A stretch of DNA of 64,000 bases, taken from Oceanithermus profundus DSM 14977 (GTDB lineage: Bacteria; Deinococcota; Deinococci; Deinococcales; Marinithermaceae). The notes beneath the pieces are model-generated. The model worked only from the letters and a program-made list of their open reading frames with translations, made no database searches and was not told where the DNA came from. Both the position numbers and the translations under genes were made by a program. Shown piece after piece: positions 1-10,440 of the stretch (position 1 is the first letter of the stretch; each line of letters opens with the position of its first letter). The stretch is taken from contig NC_014761.1 of assembly GCF_000183745.1 (NCBI RefSeq), positions 1,674,001-1,738,000 of the forward strand. The letters run 5' to 3'.

Positions 1-406
1 TGAGCTCCCCCGCGTCGATGCGCCGCTTGAGCCGCGCGAGCACCCCGTTGACGAACTTTCCGGAGTCTTCCCCGCCGTACTTGCCCGCGATCTTGACGGC
101 CACCTCGATCAGCGGCGCGAAGGGGGTGTCCTCGTAGAGCATCTCGTAGGTGGCCAGCCGCAGCACCGCCAGGTCGGTCTTGGACATCTGTCCGAAGTCC
201 CAGCCCTCGACGGTCTCGGCCAGGATGCGGTCCACCTCGGCGGCGCGGCGGGCGAAGCCTTCCACGAGGCGGCGCGCGAAGGCCCGCCCCTCCTCGTCGA
301 GCTCCTCCCCCTCGAGCGCGTGCCGCCAGGCCTCCTCCAGCGGCACGTCGCCCTGGAGATGTTCGAACAGCACCTTGAAGGCCAGCTCGCGCGCCCTACG
401 CCGCAT
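1..406 (-). CDS. nusB: NusB transcription antitermination factor (C-terminus cut by window edge)
   Basis: NusB works with S10 (NusE) at boxA RNA in rRNA antitermination. The 135 visible codons match the all-helical family: an N-terminal helix RRRARELAFKVLF, a middle segment MSKTDLAVLRLA, and near the edge LIEVAVKIAGKYGG followed by GKFVNGVLARL, the most conserved block of NusB. The frame is still open at base 1; since the family is about 140-150 residues, only a few residues are missing. The ATG lies inside the last codons of the upstream Asp23-like gene (11-nt overlap), which implies translational coupling. It is the last gene seen in the leftward accB-accC-asp23-nusB run. The identification is firm. 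Confidence 0.93.
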   Translation of the reverse strand, partial: MRRRARELAFKVLFEHLQGDVPLEEAWRHALEGEELDEEGRAFARRLVEGFARRAAEVDRILAETVEGWDFGQMSKTDLAVLRLATYEMLYEDTPFAPLIEVAVKIAGKYGGEDSGKFVNGVLARLKRRIDAGEL

Positions 407-731
407 GCTCCCCCTCGGCGGTCACGTCGGCGAAGACCACGTCCACGGCCTCCACCTTGAGCCCGGTCGTGGCCGTGAGGACGTCGTAGACGGTGCGCTG
501 CACCTGCTCGGCCAGCTCCCGCAGGGGCTCGCCGTAGCGGGCCACCAGCTGCAACTCCACGCGGATGCGTCCCTCCTCCCGGGAGATGCGCACCGGACGG
601 CCCCGGCGGCCCGAGAGCACGTCGCCCACGCTGCGGCCGCCGCCGCTGGCGAGGCGCGCGCCTTCGAGCCCCTCGAGGCTCAGGGTGATGATGCCGATGA
701 TCGCCGCGTCGCTGAGCTCGTACTCCACCAT
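396..731 (-). CDS. Asp23/Gls24 family protein
   Basis: A 111-residue protein of the Asp23 (DUF322) family. In Firmicutes Asp23 is a membrane-associated envelope-stress protein; the role of copies lying between acc and nusB genes is not settled. The N-terminus (MVEYELSDAAIIGIITLSL) and the middle part (VELQLVARYGEPLRELAEQVQ), followed by a C-terminal segment ending VVFADVTAEG, show the alternating strand/helix pattern of the family, with a glycine-rich stretch (ASGGGRSVGDVL) between. It has no signal peptide or membrane helix. It sits 25 nt after accC and overlaps nusB, an arrangement common in Gram-positive and Thermus-group genomes. Family assignment is good; function is not known. Confidence 0.85.
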   Translation of the reverse strand: MVEYELSDAAIIGIITLSLEGLEGARLASGGGRSVGDVLSGRRGRPVRISREEGRIRVELQLVARYGEPLRELAEQVQRTVYDVLTATTGLKVEAVDVVFADVTAEGEHAA

Positions 732-756
732 GGCTCCACCTTACCGCATCGCCCGC

Positions 757-2097
<1,341 letters not shown>

Positions 2098-2104
2098 ACG
2101 CCCC

Positions 2105-2611
2105 CTAGGCCGGCTCGACGAGGAAGAGCGGCTGGCCGTACTCGACGGGTTCGCCGTCTTCGACCAGGATCTTGCGGACCACGCCGGAGACCTCGGACTC
2201 GATCTCGTTGAAGAGCTTCATCGCCTCGATGATGCAGACGACCTGCCCTTTTTCGATGCGGTCGCCCACGTTCACGAAGGGTTCGGCGTCGGGGGCGGGT
2301 TTGCGGTAGAAGGTGCCCACGATGGGCGCGGTGATCTCGACGCAGCCGGGGCATTCGCCCGCCTCGGGCGCGGCCTCCGCCGCCGGCTCGCCCGCGGCCG
2401 CGGGCGCGGGCGCCTCGGCCGCCGGGGGGGGCGCCGCCGGAGCCGGAGCGGCCGGAGCGGCCGCCGGGGCCGGCGCCGGAGCGGGCGCGGGGGGCGGCGC
2501 GGGCACGCTGCGCCGCACCGACAGCTTGAAGTCGGGGGTCTCGAGCGTCAGTTCGTCGGTTTCGGTGGCCACCATCGCCTGCAGGATGGCCTTGATCTCC
2601 TTGGCGTTCAC
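2105..2611 (-). CDS. accB: Biotin carboxyl carrier protein of acetyl-CoA carboxylase
   Basis: AccB carries the biotin that shuttles the carboxyl group between AccC and the carboxyltransferase. The 168-residue product has a small N-terminal segment starting [10 protein letters not shown], a long flexible Ala/Pro linker (about residues 33-85), and a C-terminal biotinyl domain with the [10 protein letters not shown] motif, whose lysine near residue 133 is biotinylated. The start codon is GTG. The gene lies 10 nt after the efp stop and just before accC. The carboxyltransferase genes accA and accD are not in this window. Confidence 0.96.
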   Translation of the reverse strand: MNAKEIKAILQAMVATETDELTLETPDFKLSVRRSVPAPPPAPAPAPAPAAAPAAPAPAAPPPAAEAPAPAAAGEPAAEAAPEAGECPGCVEITAPIVGTFYRKPAPDAEPFVNVGDRIEKGQVVCIIEAMKLFNEIESEVSGVVRKILVEDGEPVEYGQPLFLVEPA

Positions 2612-2621
2612 GTGCGCCTCC

Positions 2622-3179
2622 CTAGGCCCGGCCGGCGTACTCGCCGGTGCGGGTGTCGATCTTGATGACCTCGCCGGCCTCGATGAAGAGCGGGACGTTG
2701 ACCACCGCTCCGGTCTCGAGGGTGGCGGGCTTGGAACCGCCCGAGGCGGTGTCGCCCTTGATGCCGGGCGGGGCCTCGGTGACCTCGAGCTCGACGACGG
2801 TGGGCGGCGTGACCTTGATCACCCGGCCGTCGTAGACGTCGGCGATCAGGGTGATGCCTTCCTTGAGGAACTTCCCGGCCTCGCCCGCGGCCGCCTTGGG
2901 GACGTGGTACTGCTCGTAGGTCTCGAGGTCCATGAGCACCAGATCGTCGCCCTCGGGGTAGAGGTACTGCATCTCCCGCGCCTCGACGAAGATGTCCTTC
3001 AGCTTCTCGCCGGAGTTGAAGGTGCGCTCGACGGTGGCGCCGGTCTCGAGGTTCTTGAACTTGGCCACCACCTTGGCGCCGCCGCGGCCGATCTTCTGGT
3101 GCTGATAGTCGACGCACTCCCACAGGGCGCCGTCCATCTCCACCTTGGTGCCGGGTCTCAGGTCGGTTACGCTGATCAT
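2622..3179 (-). CDS. efp: Elongation factor P
   Basis: EF-P rescues ribosomes stalled at polyproline. The 185-residue protein has the KOW-like N-terminal domain and two OB domains, with family blocks [21 protein letters not shown] and, near the C-terminus, [17 protein letters not shown]. The loop that reaches the peptidyl-transferase centre reads [11 protein letters not shown], so the tip residue (about position 32) is Arg, not the Lys that EpmA or YmfI systems modify. No EarP-like rhamnosyltransferase is in the window. ATG is preceded by GGAGG about 10 nt upstream. A -10-like TAAAAT at 3206-3201 suggests that efp has its own promoter ahead of accB. Confidence 0.96.
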   Translation of the reverse strand: MISVTDLRPGTKVEMDGALWECVDYQHQKIGRGGAKVVAKFKNLETGATVERTFNSGEKLKDIFVEAREMQYLYPEGDDLVLMDLETYEQYHVPKAAAGEAGKFLKEGITLIADVYDGRVIKVTPPTVVELEVTEAPPGIKGDTASGGSKPATLETGAVVNVPLFIEAGEVIKIDTRTGEYAGRA

Positions 3180-3200
3180 GCAGGTGAGCCTCCAATCCGC

Positions 3201-3206
3201 ATTTTA
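3201..3206 (-). promoter_or_regulatory. Candidate -10 element for efp, built on the preceding stop codon
   Basis: Reading leftward the hexamer is TAAAAT; its first three bases are the TAA stop codon of the upstream gene. It precedes a leader of about 20 nt with GGAGG and the efp ATG. No clear -35 was identified because that region is coding sequence. Confidence 0.5.
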
Positions 3207-4112
3207 TTCGCTTCCGGTGAAGCGGGTGACGTTGGGCCCCAGGCCCAGGCGATCGATGTACTCGAGGTAGTCGCGCTCGTCGAGCGGGTACTTGCCGGCA
3301 AGGGCCACGATCACGCCCTCCATGACGTTGGTGCCGAAGCTGCGGCCGCCCAGGCGGGGGGTGGTGGTGATCAGCATCGCCGCGCCGCGTGCGCGCAGCA
3401 TCTCCACGTCCTCTTCGGTCGTGGTGTTGGTGAGCACGACCTTGCCCGCGATGGACGGGGGCATGAAGCGCTTGATGTAGAGGAAGTCGCCGGCGATCAC
3501 GTCGGCCCAGTCGTAGTACTTGCCGCGCCAGTCCTGGATCTGCTTCTCCTGCTTCTCGCCCGTGGGGTAGAGCATCTTGAAGGGCAGCTGGGTGAAGACG
3601 GGCAGCAGGATGCGGGCGAGGATGCGCAGCCCCCGGAGGGTGCGGATGGGCACGGGCACGCCCAGGCCGAAGATCAGGTCGCCGAAGACCATCTCCGCGC
3701 CGTGCTCCCACAGCGCCTCGGCCATGCCGAAGCGGTCGACCGCGGAGGTCATGACCACCTTGCGCTCCTTCCAGGAGAGCTCGGCGTCGAGGTCGTGCAC
3801 CACCTTGCGCTCGAGGGTGTGCTTGAGCCCCGAACCGTCGACGACCGGCGTTTGCTTCGCGGCGCGCGCCAGTTTCAGGGCGTCGCGGATGGTGTAGCGG
3901 CGGCCCGCGGCGTAGAGGTAGAGGTCGATGCCGCCAAGCCCGATCGCGGCCACCTCGGGGTCGGCATCGAGCTGCTGGATGAGCTGGATGGCCTTCTCGA
4001 AGCTGCCGTCGGTGCCGATGCGCTCGATGGAAAAGCGCCGGCCCAGGAACTCGGCCTCGGTCTTGGAGTCGCGCTTCGACGACCCGATGGATACACTGAC
4101 GACCCTTTTCAT
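3204..4112 (-). CDS. Conserved protein of unknown function (sometimes annotated quinate 5-dehydrogenase)
   Basis: A 302-residue protein that I recognise only as a family conserved in Thermus/Deinococcus and some other bacteria, where databases may call it quinate 5-dehydrogenase. I see no Rossmann GxGxxG motif that would support a dehydrogenase. It starts KRVVSVSIGSSKRD, has an acidic/glycine segment VAAIGLGGIDLYLYAAGRRY near residue 60, and a C-terminal half with VLTNTTTEEDVEMLRARGA and GGRSFGTNVMEG, which look like alternating strands and helices. A hydrophobic patch (ILARILLPVFTQLPF) is too broken for a clear membrane helix. It starts 3 nt after the tkt stop (TAGCCTATG), so it is coupled to transketolase. 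Function is unknown. Confidence 0.75.
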   Translation of the reverse strand: MKRVVSVSIGSSKRDSKTEAEFLGRRFSIERIGTDGSFEKAIQLIQQLDADPEVAAIGLGGIDLYLYAAGRRYTIRDALKLARAAKQTPVVDGSGLKHTLERKVVHDLDAELSWKERKVVMTSAVDRFGMAEALWEHGAEMVFGDLIFGLGVPVPIRTLRGLRILARILLPVFTQLPFKMLYPTGEKQEKQIQDWRGKYYDWADVIAGDFLYIKRFMPPSIAGKVVLTNTTTEEDVEMLRARGAAMLITTTPRLGGRSFGTNVMEGVIVALAGKYPLDERDYLEYIDRLGLGPNVTRFTGSE

Positions 4113-4115
4113 AGG

Positions 4116-6107
4116 CTACCTTTCCAGCAGGGCCTTCATCCGCTCGGCCACGTGCTCCGCGGTGAAGCCCAGTTCGCGGTAGACGACCTCGCCGGGGGCG
4201 CTGGCCCCGAAGCGGTCGAGGCCGATCACCTCGTCGGCGTAGCGCTCCCAGCCCAGCGTGGCCCCGGCCTCGACGGCGAGCGCCGGCAGCTCGGGCGGCA
4301 GCACCGCGCGCCGGTAGGCGGCGTCCTGGGCCTCGAAGGCCTCGAAACAGGGCAGGCTGACGACGCGGACGGGCAGCCCCTCGGCCGCCAACCGCTCCTG
4401 CGCGGCGAGCGCCAGGGCCACCTCGCTGCCGGTGGCGACGAGGACGCCGCGCGGCGGATCCGAGGGTTCGCTGAGGACGTACCCCCCCTTCAGGGCCTCC
4501 TCGGCCGGGGCGTAGCGCCCGCGGTCGAGCACCGGCAGCCCCTGGCGGGTGAGGATCAGCGCGGTGGGGCCGGAGGTGCGCTCGAGCGCCATCCTCCAGG
4601 CCACGGCGGTCTCGGCGGCGTCGGCGGGGCGGATCACCCACAGGTTTGGCAGCGCCCGCAGGCTCATCAGGTGCTCGACGGGCTGGTGGGTGGGGCCGTC
4701 CTCGCCGATGGCGATCGAGTCGTGGGTCCAGACGTAGACGACGGGGGTGCCCATCAGCGCCGCCAGGCGCACCGCCCCGCGCATGTAGTCGGAGAAGACC
4801 AGGAAGGTGCCGCCGTAGGGGCGGAAGCCCCCGTGCAGCGCCAGCCCGTTCAGGATCGCCCCCATCGCGTGCTCGCGCACGCCGTAGTGGATGTAGCGGC
4901 CCGTCGGGTTCTCGGGCGAGAAGTCGGCCATGTCGGGGGCCTTGGTGTTGTTCGAGGGCGTCAGGTCGGCCGAACCGCCGAGCAGCTCGGGCAGGTGAGG
5001 CGAGAGCGCGGCCAGCACCTGGCCGCTGGCCTTGCGGGTGGCCACCTTGGCGTCCGCCTCGAAGCGCGGCAGGCGCTCGCGCCAGCCCGCGGGCAGCGCC
5101 CCCTGGACGACCCTGCGGGTGAACTCCTCGCCCAGCTCGGGGAACTCCCAGCTGTAGGCCTCGAAACGCTGTTCCCAGGCCTCCTGGGCCGCGAGCCCCT
5201 TGTCCAGGGCGCGGCGGTAATGGGCGTAGACCTCCTCGGGGATCTCGAAGGGGCCGTAGGGCCAGCCCAGCTTCTCACGGGCGGCCGCCAGCGCCTCCTC
5301 ACCCAGCGGCGCTCCGTGGGCGTCCGGAGTGTCCTGCTTGGGGCTGCCGAAGCCGATGTGGGTGCGCACGGCGATCAGCGTCGGGGCGGCGGTGTGGGCC
5401 CGGGCGACCTCGATGGCCGCGCGGATCTCGCCGGTGTCGTTGCCGTCCTCGACGATCAGGGTCTGCCAGCCGTAGGCCTTGTAACGCGCCAGCACGTCCT
5501 CGCTGAAGGCCAGCGAAGTGGAACCGTCGATGGAGATGCGGTTGTCGTCCCAGAGGACGATCAGCTTCCCCAGCTTCCAGTGCCCCGCGAGGCTCGAGGC
5601 CTCGGAGGCGACGCCCTCCATCAGGTCGCCGTCGGAGGCGATCACGTAGGTGTGGTGGTCGACGATCTGGAAACGCTCGCGGTTGAACTCGGCCGCGAGC
5701 TTGAACTCGGCGAGGGCCAGCCCCACGGCGGTGCTGATCCCCTGCCCCAGGGGCCCGGTCGTCACCTCGACGCCCGGGGTGTGGCCGTACTCGGGGTGGC
5801 CCGGCGTCTTCGAACCCCACTGGCGGAAGCGCTTCAGCTCCTCGAGCGGCAGGTCGTAGCCGCTGAGGTGCAAGAGCGCGTAGAGCAGCATCGAGCCGTG
5901 GCCCGCCGAGAGCACGAAGCGGTCGCGGTCGGGCCAGCGCGGGTCGGCGGGGTTGTGCTTGAGGAAGTCGTGCCAGAGCACGTAGGCCATCGGCGCCGCG
6001 CCCATGGGCATGCCCGGGTGGCCCGACTTCGCCGCCTCCACCGCGTCGGCGGCCAGGAACCTTAGCGCGTTGATCGCAAGCTTTTCGATGGGGGTTTCTT
6101 GCGTCAT
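4116..6107 (-). CDS. tkt: Transketolase
   Basis: Transfers two-carbon units between pentose-phosphate sugars using thiamine diphosphate and Mg2+. The 663-residue length is normal for the family. Near the N-terminus there is [18 protein letters not shown], then the ThDP-binding signature [20 protein letters not shown] ending near [10 protein letters not shown], and in the pyrimidine domain [18 protein letters not shown]. The ATG has a purine-rich AGGCGG just upstream, and a -10-like TATGAT at 6121-6116 suggests a promoter of its own. It is followed at 3 nt by the conserved unknown gene. 1-deoxyxylulose-5-phosphate synthase is excluded by the motif set and length. Confidence 0.97.
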   Translation of the reverse strand: MTQETPIEKLAINALRFLAADAVEAAKSGHPGMPMGAAPMAYVLWHDFLKHNPADPRWPDRDRFVLSAGHGSMLLYALLHLSGYDLPLEELKRFRQWGSKTPGHPEYGHTPGVEVTTGPLGQGISTAVGLALAEFKLAAEFNRERFQIVDHHTYVIASDGDLMEGVASEASSLAGHWKLGKLIVLWDDNRISIDGSTSLAFSEDVLARYKAYGWQTLIVEDGNDTGEIRAAIEVARAHTAAPTLIAVRTHIGFGSPKQDTPDAHGAPLGEEALAAAREKLGWPYGPFEIPEEVYAHYRRALDKGLAAQEAWEQRFEAYSWEFPELGEEFTRRVVQGALPAGWRERLPRFEADAKVATRKASGQVLAALSPHLPELLGGSADLTPSNNTKAPDMADFSPENPTGRYIHYGVREHAMGAILNGLALHGGFRPYGGTFLVFSDYMRGAVRLAALMGTPVVYVWTHDSIAIGEDGPTHQPVEHLMSLRALPNLWVIRPADAAETAVAWRMALERTSGPTALILTRQGLPVLDRGRYAPAEEALKGGYVLSEPSDPPRGVLVATGSEVALALAAQERLAAEGLPVRVVSLPCFEAFEAQDAAYRRAVLPPELPALAVEAGATLGWERYADEVIGLDRFGASAPGEVVYRELGFTAEHVAERMKALLER

Positions 6108-6132
6108 CGCCGCCTATCATACCAGCCGGAGC

Positions 6133-8916
6133 CTAGCCGATCGCCTTCTTGATGATCTCGGGGGCGAACTCCGCGAGGGCGCGCACCAGCCCGGTCACCC
6201 CGCGGGCGCGGCCGGGGGTGATGTAGACCGGCACGCCCCGGGCCAGCGCCTCGGCCCGGACCGGCTCGGAGAGGTCGTGCCCCACGTAGGAACTGACGAT
6301 GATCACCCCGTGGGCGCGGCTCAGCCGGCTCTGGATGCGGCGCAGGCTCTCGCGCGCCGCGGTGGTGGAGTCGGAGTCGAACCAGTCGACCCTGAGGCCC
6401 AGCTCTTCGAGCCGCGGCTTGAGGCGGCTGCGCAGCTGGGTGTGGCCGCCGAGGACGATCAGGTACTCCCCCGAAAAGCGCGGCAGGTCCGCGGTCATCA
6501 CGCTCTTGGGGGTCTGCCCCGCGAGCGCGTCGGGGGCGCCTTCGAGCTCGGCGAGCTTGGCCGAGGTCGCCTTCAGCTCGGCGAGGTAGAGCTCGAGCTC
6601 GGGGTCGTGGGGGTTGAGGAAGAGGAGGTTGCGCAGCACCTCGCGCGCCAGCTCCAGGTCCTTCTCCTGGTAGTAGGCGGCCTCAAGGGCGCGCTTCCAG
6701 ACGGCCTGCGCCTCGGTGAAGCGCCCGAGGCGTTCGTACTGTTCGGCCAGGTCGAAGAGGAGGCCGAGCACGTGGGGCCGGCGCTCGACCTCGGCTTCGA
6801 GCACCGCCAGCGCCTCCTGCGCGCGCCCCTGCTGGTTGAGCGCCCCCACGTAGGCGGTCAAGGCGCGCTCCGCTTCCTCCTCGGCGGCGAAGGGGCGCGA
6901 GAGCCGGTAGGCCTGTTCCAGCGCCTCGGGTCCGGCGCCGGGCGTGCGCGCGAGCGCGTCCCACAGGACCCGGAAGGCCTCCCACGCGCCCTCCAGGGCC
7001 TCGATCAGGCGCACCAGGTCGCCGGTGCGCGCCCGCGGCAGCTCGGCCAGGCCGGTCTCGCGCAGGGCGCCCAGGAACTCGCGCGCCAGCACCTCCTCCC
7101 CCGCCTCGGCGGCCCGCTCCGCGAGCTCGAGCAGGCGGCCCGGCGGGTAAGGGTGGAAGGCGTGGGCCCGTTTGTGCGCCCCCAGCACCTGGGGCAGCGG
7201 GGCCTCGAGGCGCTCGAGCACTTCGGCCAGCAGCCGGTAGGCGGCCCCCACCGGAGCCCCGCGCGCGGCCCGCGCCGCCTGCTCCAGGAGCCGGCGCGCC
7301 TCCTCGTACCGCCCCTGTTCGTAGCGCAACCGCCCCAGCGCCATCAGCGCCAGCGGTTCCTCGCTGCGCGCCACCGCGTCGGTCAGGTAGGGCTCGACGG
7401 CCTCCAGGTCGGCCTGCTCGATCGTCTCGACCTCGTCCACGTCGCGGATGCGCAGGTGCGCGAGCGCCAGCCCCACCGCGCCGCTGACCTCGCCCAGGTC
7501 GTAGAGGCGGCGGGCGTAACGCTCCGCGCGCGCCCAGAGCCGCTGCCCCAGCGCCGCGTGCAGGCCCAGGTAGAGCAGCTCGCGGGTGAGGAAGTCGCGC
7601 GAGAGGTCCTCGGCGAACTCCACCCGGCGGCTCACCTCGGCCAGCCGCCCCGCGCGCAGGTCGCGGAACAGCTTCTCCGAGAAACGCTCGAGCACCGCCT
7701 CGAGCTCGGGGGGACGCTCGCTCTCGAGCCGGGCGAAGGCGCGCAGCGCGTCGGCTTCCCGGCCCGCCTGGGCGTACGCCCGGGCGAGGAGCCGCAGCCG
7801 CTCGGGGTCGCGCGCCGCCCGGCGTTCGAGCCGCTCCAGCGCCTCGGCTCCGCGGCCCAGCTCGACCAGCGCCCGCGCCCGCAGGTCGCGGGCCTCCTCG
7901 CCGGCGGCCTGGACCAGCGCCGCCTCGGCCTCGCGCCAGCGCCCCAGCGCCGCCAGCGCCCGGCCGCGCAGCTCCGCGGCCTCGTCGCCCTCCACGCCCT
8001 CGAGCAGCTCCAGCGCTGCCCGCGCGTCGCCGGCGGCCAGCGCCGCCCGCGCCCGCGCACCGCGGTCCGCCGGCGGCTCCTCCGCGGGGGCGTCCGGCGC
8101 GGGGCGGCGCGCGCCCAGGGACCGCGCGTCGCGCAGCGTCGCTCCGCGGCGGGCGCCGATCAGCACGTAGTCGCCGGAACCGTGCCGCTCCACCTCCTCG
8201 AAGCCCATCGCCTCCAGCAGGCGCTCGAAGGCGGCGGGGTGCTTGCCCAGGAAGGGGCCGTGGCCGTAGAGGACCCGGCCGCCGGGCGCGAGCACCCGCC
8301 CCAGCCGCTCGAGGCGCTCGCAGAGCTCGAAGGCGCGGTAGAACGCGGCGTCGTCTTCGAACTCGGGGGGCAGGTCGGTGCGCAGGTAGCCCTCGGGGAG
8401 GACCGAGAGCAGCAGCACCGCGTCGTAGGGTTCCGCGGGCTCGAACGTCTCCCACCAGTCCGTGTGCCAGCGGACCTCGAGCCCCAGCTCCCGGCCCACC
8501 CCCTCGCCGCGGCGCACGGCCTCGGGCAGGGGCTCGAGGGCGTGCCACTCCAGCTCGGGGCGCTGCAGCGCCAGCGCGTGCACGAGCGCTCCGGTGTAGG
8601 CCCCCACCTCGAGAACGCGGCCGCCCGCGGGCAGCAGTTCGGGCACCACGCGCGCGTAGAACTGCAGGAAGGGGTAGTGCAGGGCGTAGACCAGGGCCTC
8701 GAGCCGGTGCGGTCCCGGCTCGAGCGTCCGCCCGTAAAATCTTCGCACCGCCTCGCGGCCGGGCTCGCCGAGGTAGGCCTGCCAGGCGGCGAGGACCGGC
8801 TTGCGCTTCTTCGGGGTGCCGATGCGCTTGGCCAGCTCGCTTTCGAAACGGCCCGGAGCCACCAGCCCGGAAACCTGGTACCGCTCGCGCAGGAAGCGCT
8901 TGAGATCGAAGTCCAT
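6133..8916 (-). CDS. Fusion protein: SAM methyltransferase, TPR array and C-terminal DUF2325-like domain
   Basis: A 927-residue cytoplasmic protein with three parts. Residues about 40-265 form a class I methyltransferase: motif I GGRVLEVGAYTGALV near residue 100, then YDAVLLLSVLPEGYL and GGRVLYGHGPFLG. From about 290 to 770 it is almost wholly TPR-like helical hairpins rich in Ala, Leu, Arg and Glu. The last 125 residues (LIVLGGHTQLRSRLKPRLEE, then GVIIVSSYVGHD and ARGVPVYITPG) resemble DUF2325, a small Rossmann-like domain. The start chosen is ATG 8916 (MDFDLKR); an ATG at 8931 overlaps the likely -10 TAGAAT (8935-8930). The target of methylation is unknown. The domain calls are from pattern recognition; the fusion itself is read directly. 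Confidence 0.75.
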   Translation of the reverse strand: MDFDLKRFLRERYQVSGLVAPGRFESELAKRIGTPKKRKPVLAAWQAYLGEPGREAVRRFYGRTLEPGPHRLEALVYALHYPFLQFYARVVPELLPAGGRVLEVGAYTGALVHALALQRPELEWHALEPLPEAVRRGEGVGRELGLEVRWHTDWWETFEPAEPYDAVLLLSVLPEGYLRTDLPPEFEDDAAFYRAFELCERLERLGRVLAPGGRVLYGHGPFLGKHPAAFERLLEAMGFEEVERHGSGDYVLIGARRGATLRDARSLGARRPAPDAPAEEPPADRGARARAALAAGDARAALELLEGVEGDEAAELRGRALAALGRWREAEAALVQAAGEEARDLRARALVELGRGAEALERLERRAARDPERLRLLARAYAQAGREADALRAFARLESERPPELEAVLERFSEKLFRDLRAGRLAEVSRRVEFAEDLSRDFLTRELLYLGLHAALGQRLWARAERYARRLYDLGEVSGAVGLALAHLRIRDVDEVETIEQADLEAVEPYLTDAVARSEEPLALMALGRLRYEQGRYEEARRLLEQAARAARGAPVGAAYRLLAEVLERLEAPLPQVLGAHKRAHAFHPYPPGRLLELAERAAEAGEEVLAREFLGALRETGLAELPRARTGDLVRLIEALEGAWEAFRVLWDALARTPGAGPEALEQAYRLSRPFAAEEEAERALTAYVGALNQQGRAQEALAVLEAEVERRPHVLGLLFDLAEQYERLGRFTEAQAVWKRALEAAYYQEKDLELAREVLRNLLFLNPHDPELELYLAELKATSAKLAELEGAPDALAGQTPKSVMTADLPRFSGEYLIVLGGHTQLRSRLKPRLEELGLRVDWFDSDSTTAARESLRRIQSRLSRAHGVIIVSSYVGHDLSEPVRAEALARGVPVYITPGRARGVTGLVRALAEFAPEIIKKAIG

Positions 8917-8941
8917 GGCGTACGCCCCCATTCTACGCCGC

Positions 8942-9847
8942 TCAGTAGCCTTCGCGGACCACGTTGAACAGCGGCGCGCCGCGCAGGTAGCGCGCCACCT
9001 GCGCCCGCACCAGGGCGAAGCCGCGCGCCCGCAGCCGCGGCGAGCTGCCGGCCAGGTGCGGGGTGATCCAGACCCCGGGCGCGCGCCAGAGCGGGTGGTC
9101 CTGGGGCAGGGGTTCGGGATCGGTCACGTCGAGCGCGGCGCGCACGCGGCCGGCGCGCAGCGCCTCCAAGAGCGCGCCCGTGTCCACCAGGGCGCCGCGG
9201 CCGGCGTTGACGAGCAGGGCGCCGGGCTTCATCCGCTCCAGGAAGGCGGCGTCCACCAGCCCCCGGGTCGCCGGGGTGAGCGGCAGCAGCAGCACCACGG
9301 CGTCGGCGTGCGGCAGCAGCTCCGGCATCGCCTCCAGGGTGCGCACCCCGGCGCGCGGCCGGCGGGCGAGGCGCAGGACGCGCACCCCGAAGGGCGCGAG
9401 CCGCGCCTCGACCGCCCGGCCGATGGAGCCGTAGCCGAGGATCAGCACGGTCTGCCCCCAGAGCTCGCCCGGCCGGAAGCCGCCGTCCCACGCGGCCGCC
9501 CCTTGACGTTCCACCAGCTCGGGCACGCGTTTGGTGGCCACGAGCAACGCGGTCAGCACCCACTCGCTCACGGCCACGTCGTGGACGCCGCGGGCGTCGG
9601 CGAGCGTCACCCCTTCGGGCACGAAGGGCAGCACCCAGTCCACCCCCGCCGAGATCGTCTGCACCACGCGCAGGTTGGGCATCCGCTCCAGGGCCTCGGC
9701 CATCGGCCGGCGGGTGGGCACCACGAACTCGGCGGCCAGGACCTCCGGGCCCGGCGCCCCTTCCAGGGGAAAGCGCACGACCTCCACGCCGCCGGGAAGC
9801 CCGCTCAGGTAGTCCGGCCGCACGTCATCCGCCACCGCAAGGCGCAC
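8942..9847 (-). CDS. D-isomer-specific 2-hydroxyacid dehydrogenase
   Basis: An NAD(P)-dependent oxidoreductase of the D-2-hydroxyacid dehydrogenase family; the substrate could be glyoxylate, hydroxypyruvate or another 2-oxoacid. The 301 residues are near the short end of the family. The nucleotide-binding loop is ILGYGSIGRAVEARL near residue 140. The catalytic triad is visible as Arg in VNAGRGALVDTGAL, Glu in DPEPLPQDHPLW and His in ITPHLAGSSPR. The start is GTG with an AGGAGTGGC ribosome-binding site. Its first 23 nt overlap the end of the acetyltransferase gene, so the two form an operon. The specific substrate cannot be read from the sequence. Confidence 0.88.
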   Translation of the reverse strand: MRLAVADDVRPDYLSGLPGGVEVVRFPLEGAPGPEVLAAEFVVPTRRPMAEALERMPNLRVVQTISAGVDWVLPFVPEGVTLADARGVHDVAVSEWVLTALLVATKRVPELVERQGAAAWDGGFRPGELWGQTVLILGYGSIGRAVEARLAPFGVRVLRLARRPRAGVRTLEAMPELLPHADAVVLLLPLTPATRGLVDAAFLERMKPGALLVNAGRGALVDTGALLEALRAGRVRAALDVTDPEPLPQDHPLWRAPGVWITPHLAGSSPRLRARGFALVRAQVARYLRGAPLFNVVREGY

Positions 9848-10385
9848 GCCACTCCTCCTTTCGCACTTCCATCAGGGTGTCCTGCTTCCCCCCGGGCAAC
9901 GCCTCCACGCCCACCTCGCGGAAACCCGCCGCGGCGAAGGCGCGCCGCGCCCGCAGGTTGTGGCTGAAGGTGCGCAGCTTGACGCGCTCGAGCCCCAGGG
10001 TGCCGAAGGCGTAGTCGAGCAGCGCCCGCACCGCCTCGCGGCCGTACCCCTGCCCCCAGCGGTCCTTGCGGCCCAGGATGATGCCCAGGGTGGCCTCGCG
10101 CCCCTTCATCTCGTAGAGCTCGAGGGTGCCCAGCCAGTCGCCGTGCTCGTCGAGGACGACGAAGCCCAGGCGGTCGCCGCGCTTGATCTCCCCCTGCACC
10201 ACCCGCTTGAAGAGCCACAGCGGCATCCGCAGCGGGCGGTTGCCGTTCCACTCCGCGATCTCGGGATCGCGGAAGCTCTCCCAGAACCCGCGCCATTCCT
10301 CGGCCGTGAGGCCGTAAGCGAAGGGCTTGAGGGTGACCCGACCGCAGTGCGGCCAGTCGGGCGCGGCGGCGAGCGGGCGTGCCAT
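9825..10385 (-). CDS. GNAT family N-acetyltransferase (RimJ/RimL-like)
   Basis: A 186-residue GNAT protein. The acetyl-CoA loop is visible as GRKDRWGQGYGREAVRALL, followed by a helix and LRTFSHNLRARRAFAAAGF, the arrangement of RimJ/RimL-type enzymes that acetylate N-terminal or small-molecule amines. The substrate is not predictable. A -10-like TAGGCT ends 6 nt before the ATG and there is no Shine-Dalgarno, so the transcript is probably leaderless. It overlaps the downstream dehydrogenase by 23 nt. Confidence 0.85.
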   Translation of the reverse strand: MARPLAAAPDWPHCGRVTLKPFAYGLTAEEWRGFWESFRDPEIAEWNGNRPLRMPLWLFKRVVQGEIKRGDRLGFVVLDEHGDWLGTLELYEMKGREATLGIILGRKDRWGQGYGREAVRALLDYAFGTLGLERVKLRTFSHNLRARRAFAAAGFREVGVEALPGGKQDTLMEVRKEEWRAPCGGG

Positions 10386-10440
10386 ACTTCAAGCCTAGCC
10401 CATCCCCGCGGGAACGGGCCAAGGCCTGGGCCGGACGGGC

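Noticed and set aside
2313-6065. A very long open frame on the plus strand opposite accB-efp-tkt
   Set aside because: It is the mirror of strongly GC-biased third codon positions in the real leftward genes; its translation has no recognisable family and it covers five certain genes. The same holds for other long antisense frames, such as 565-1968 and 26783-29302.
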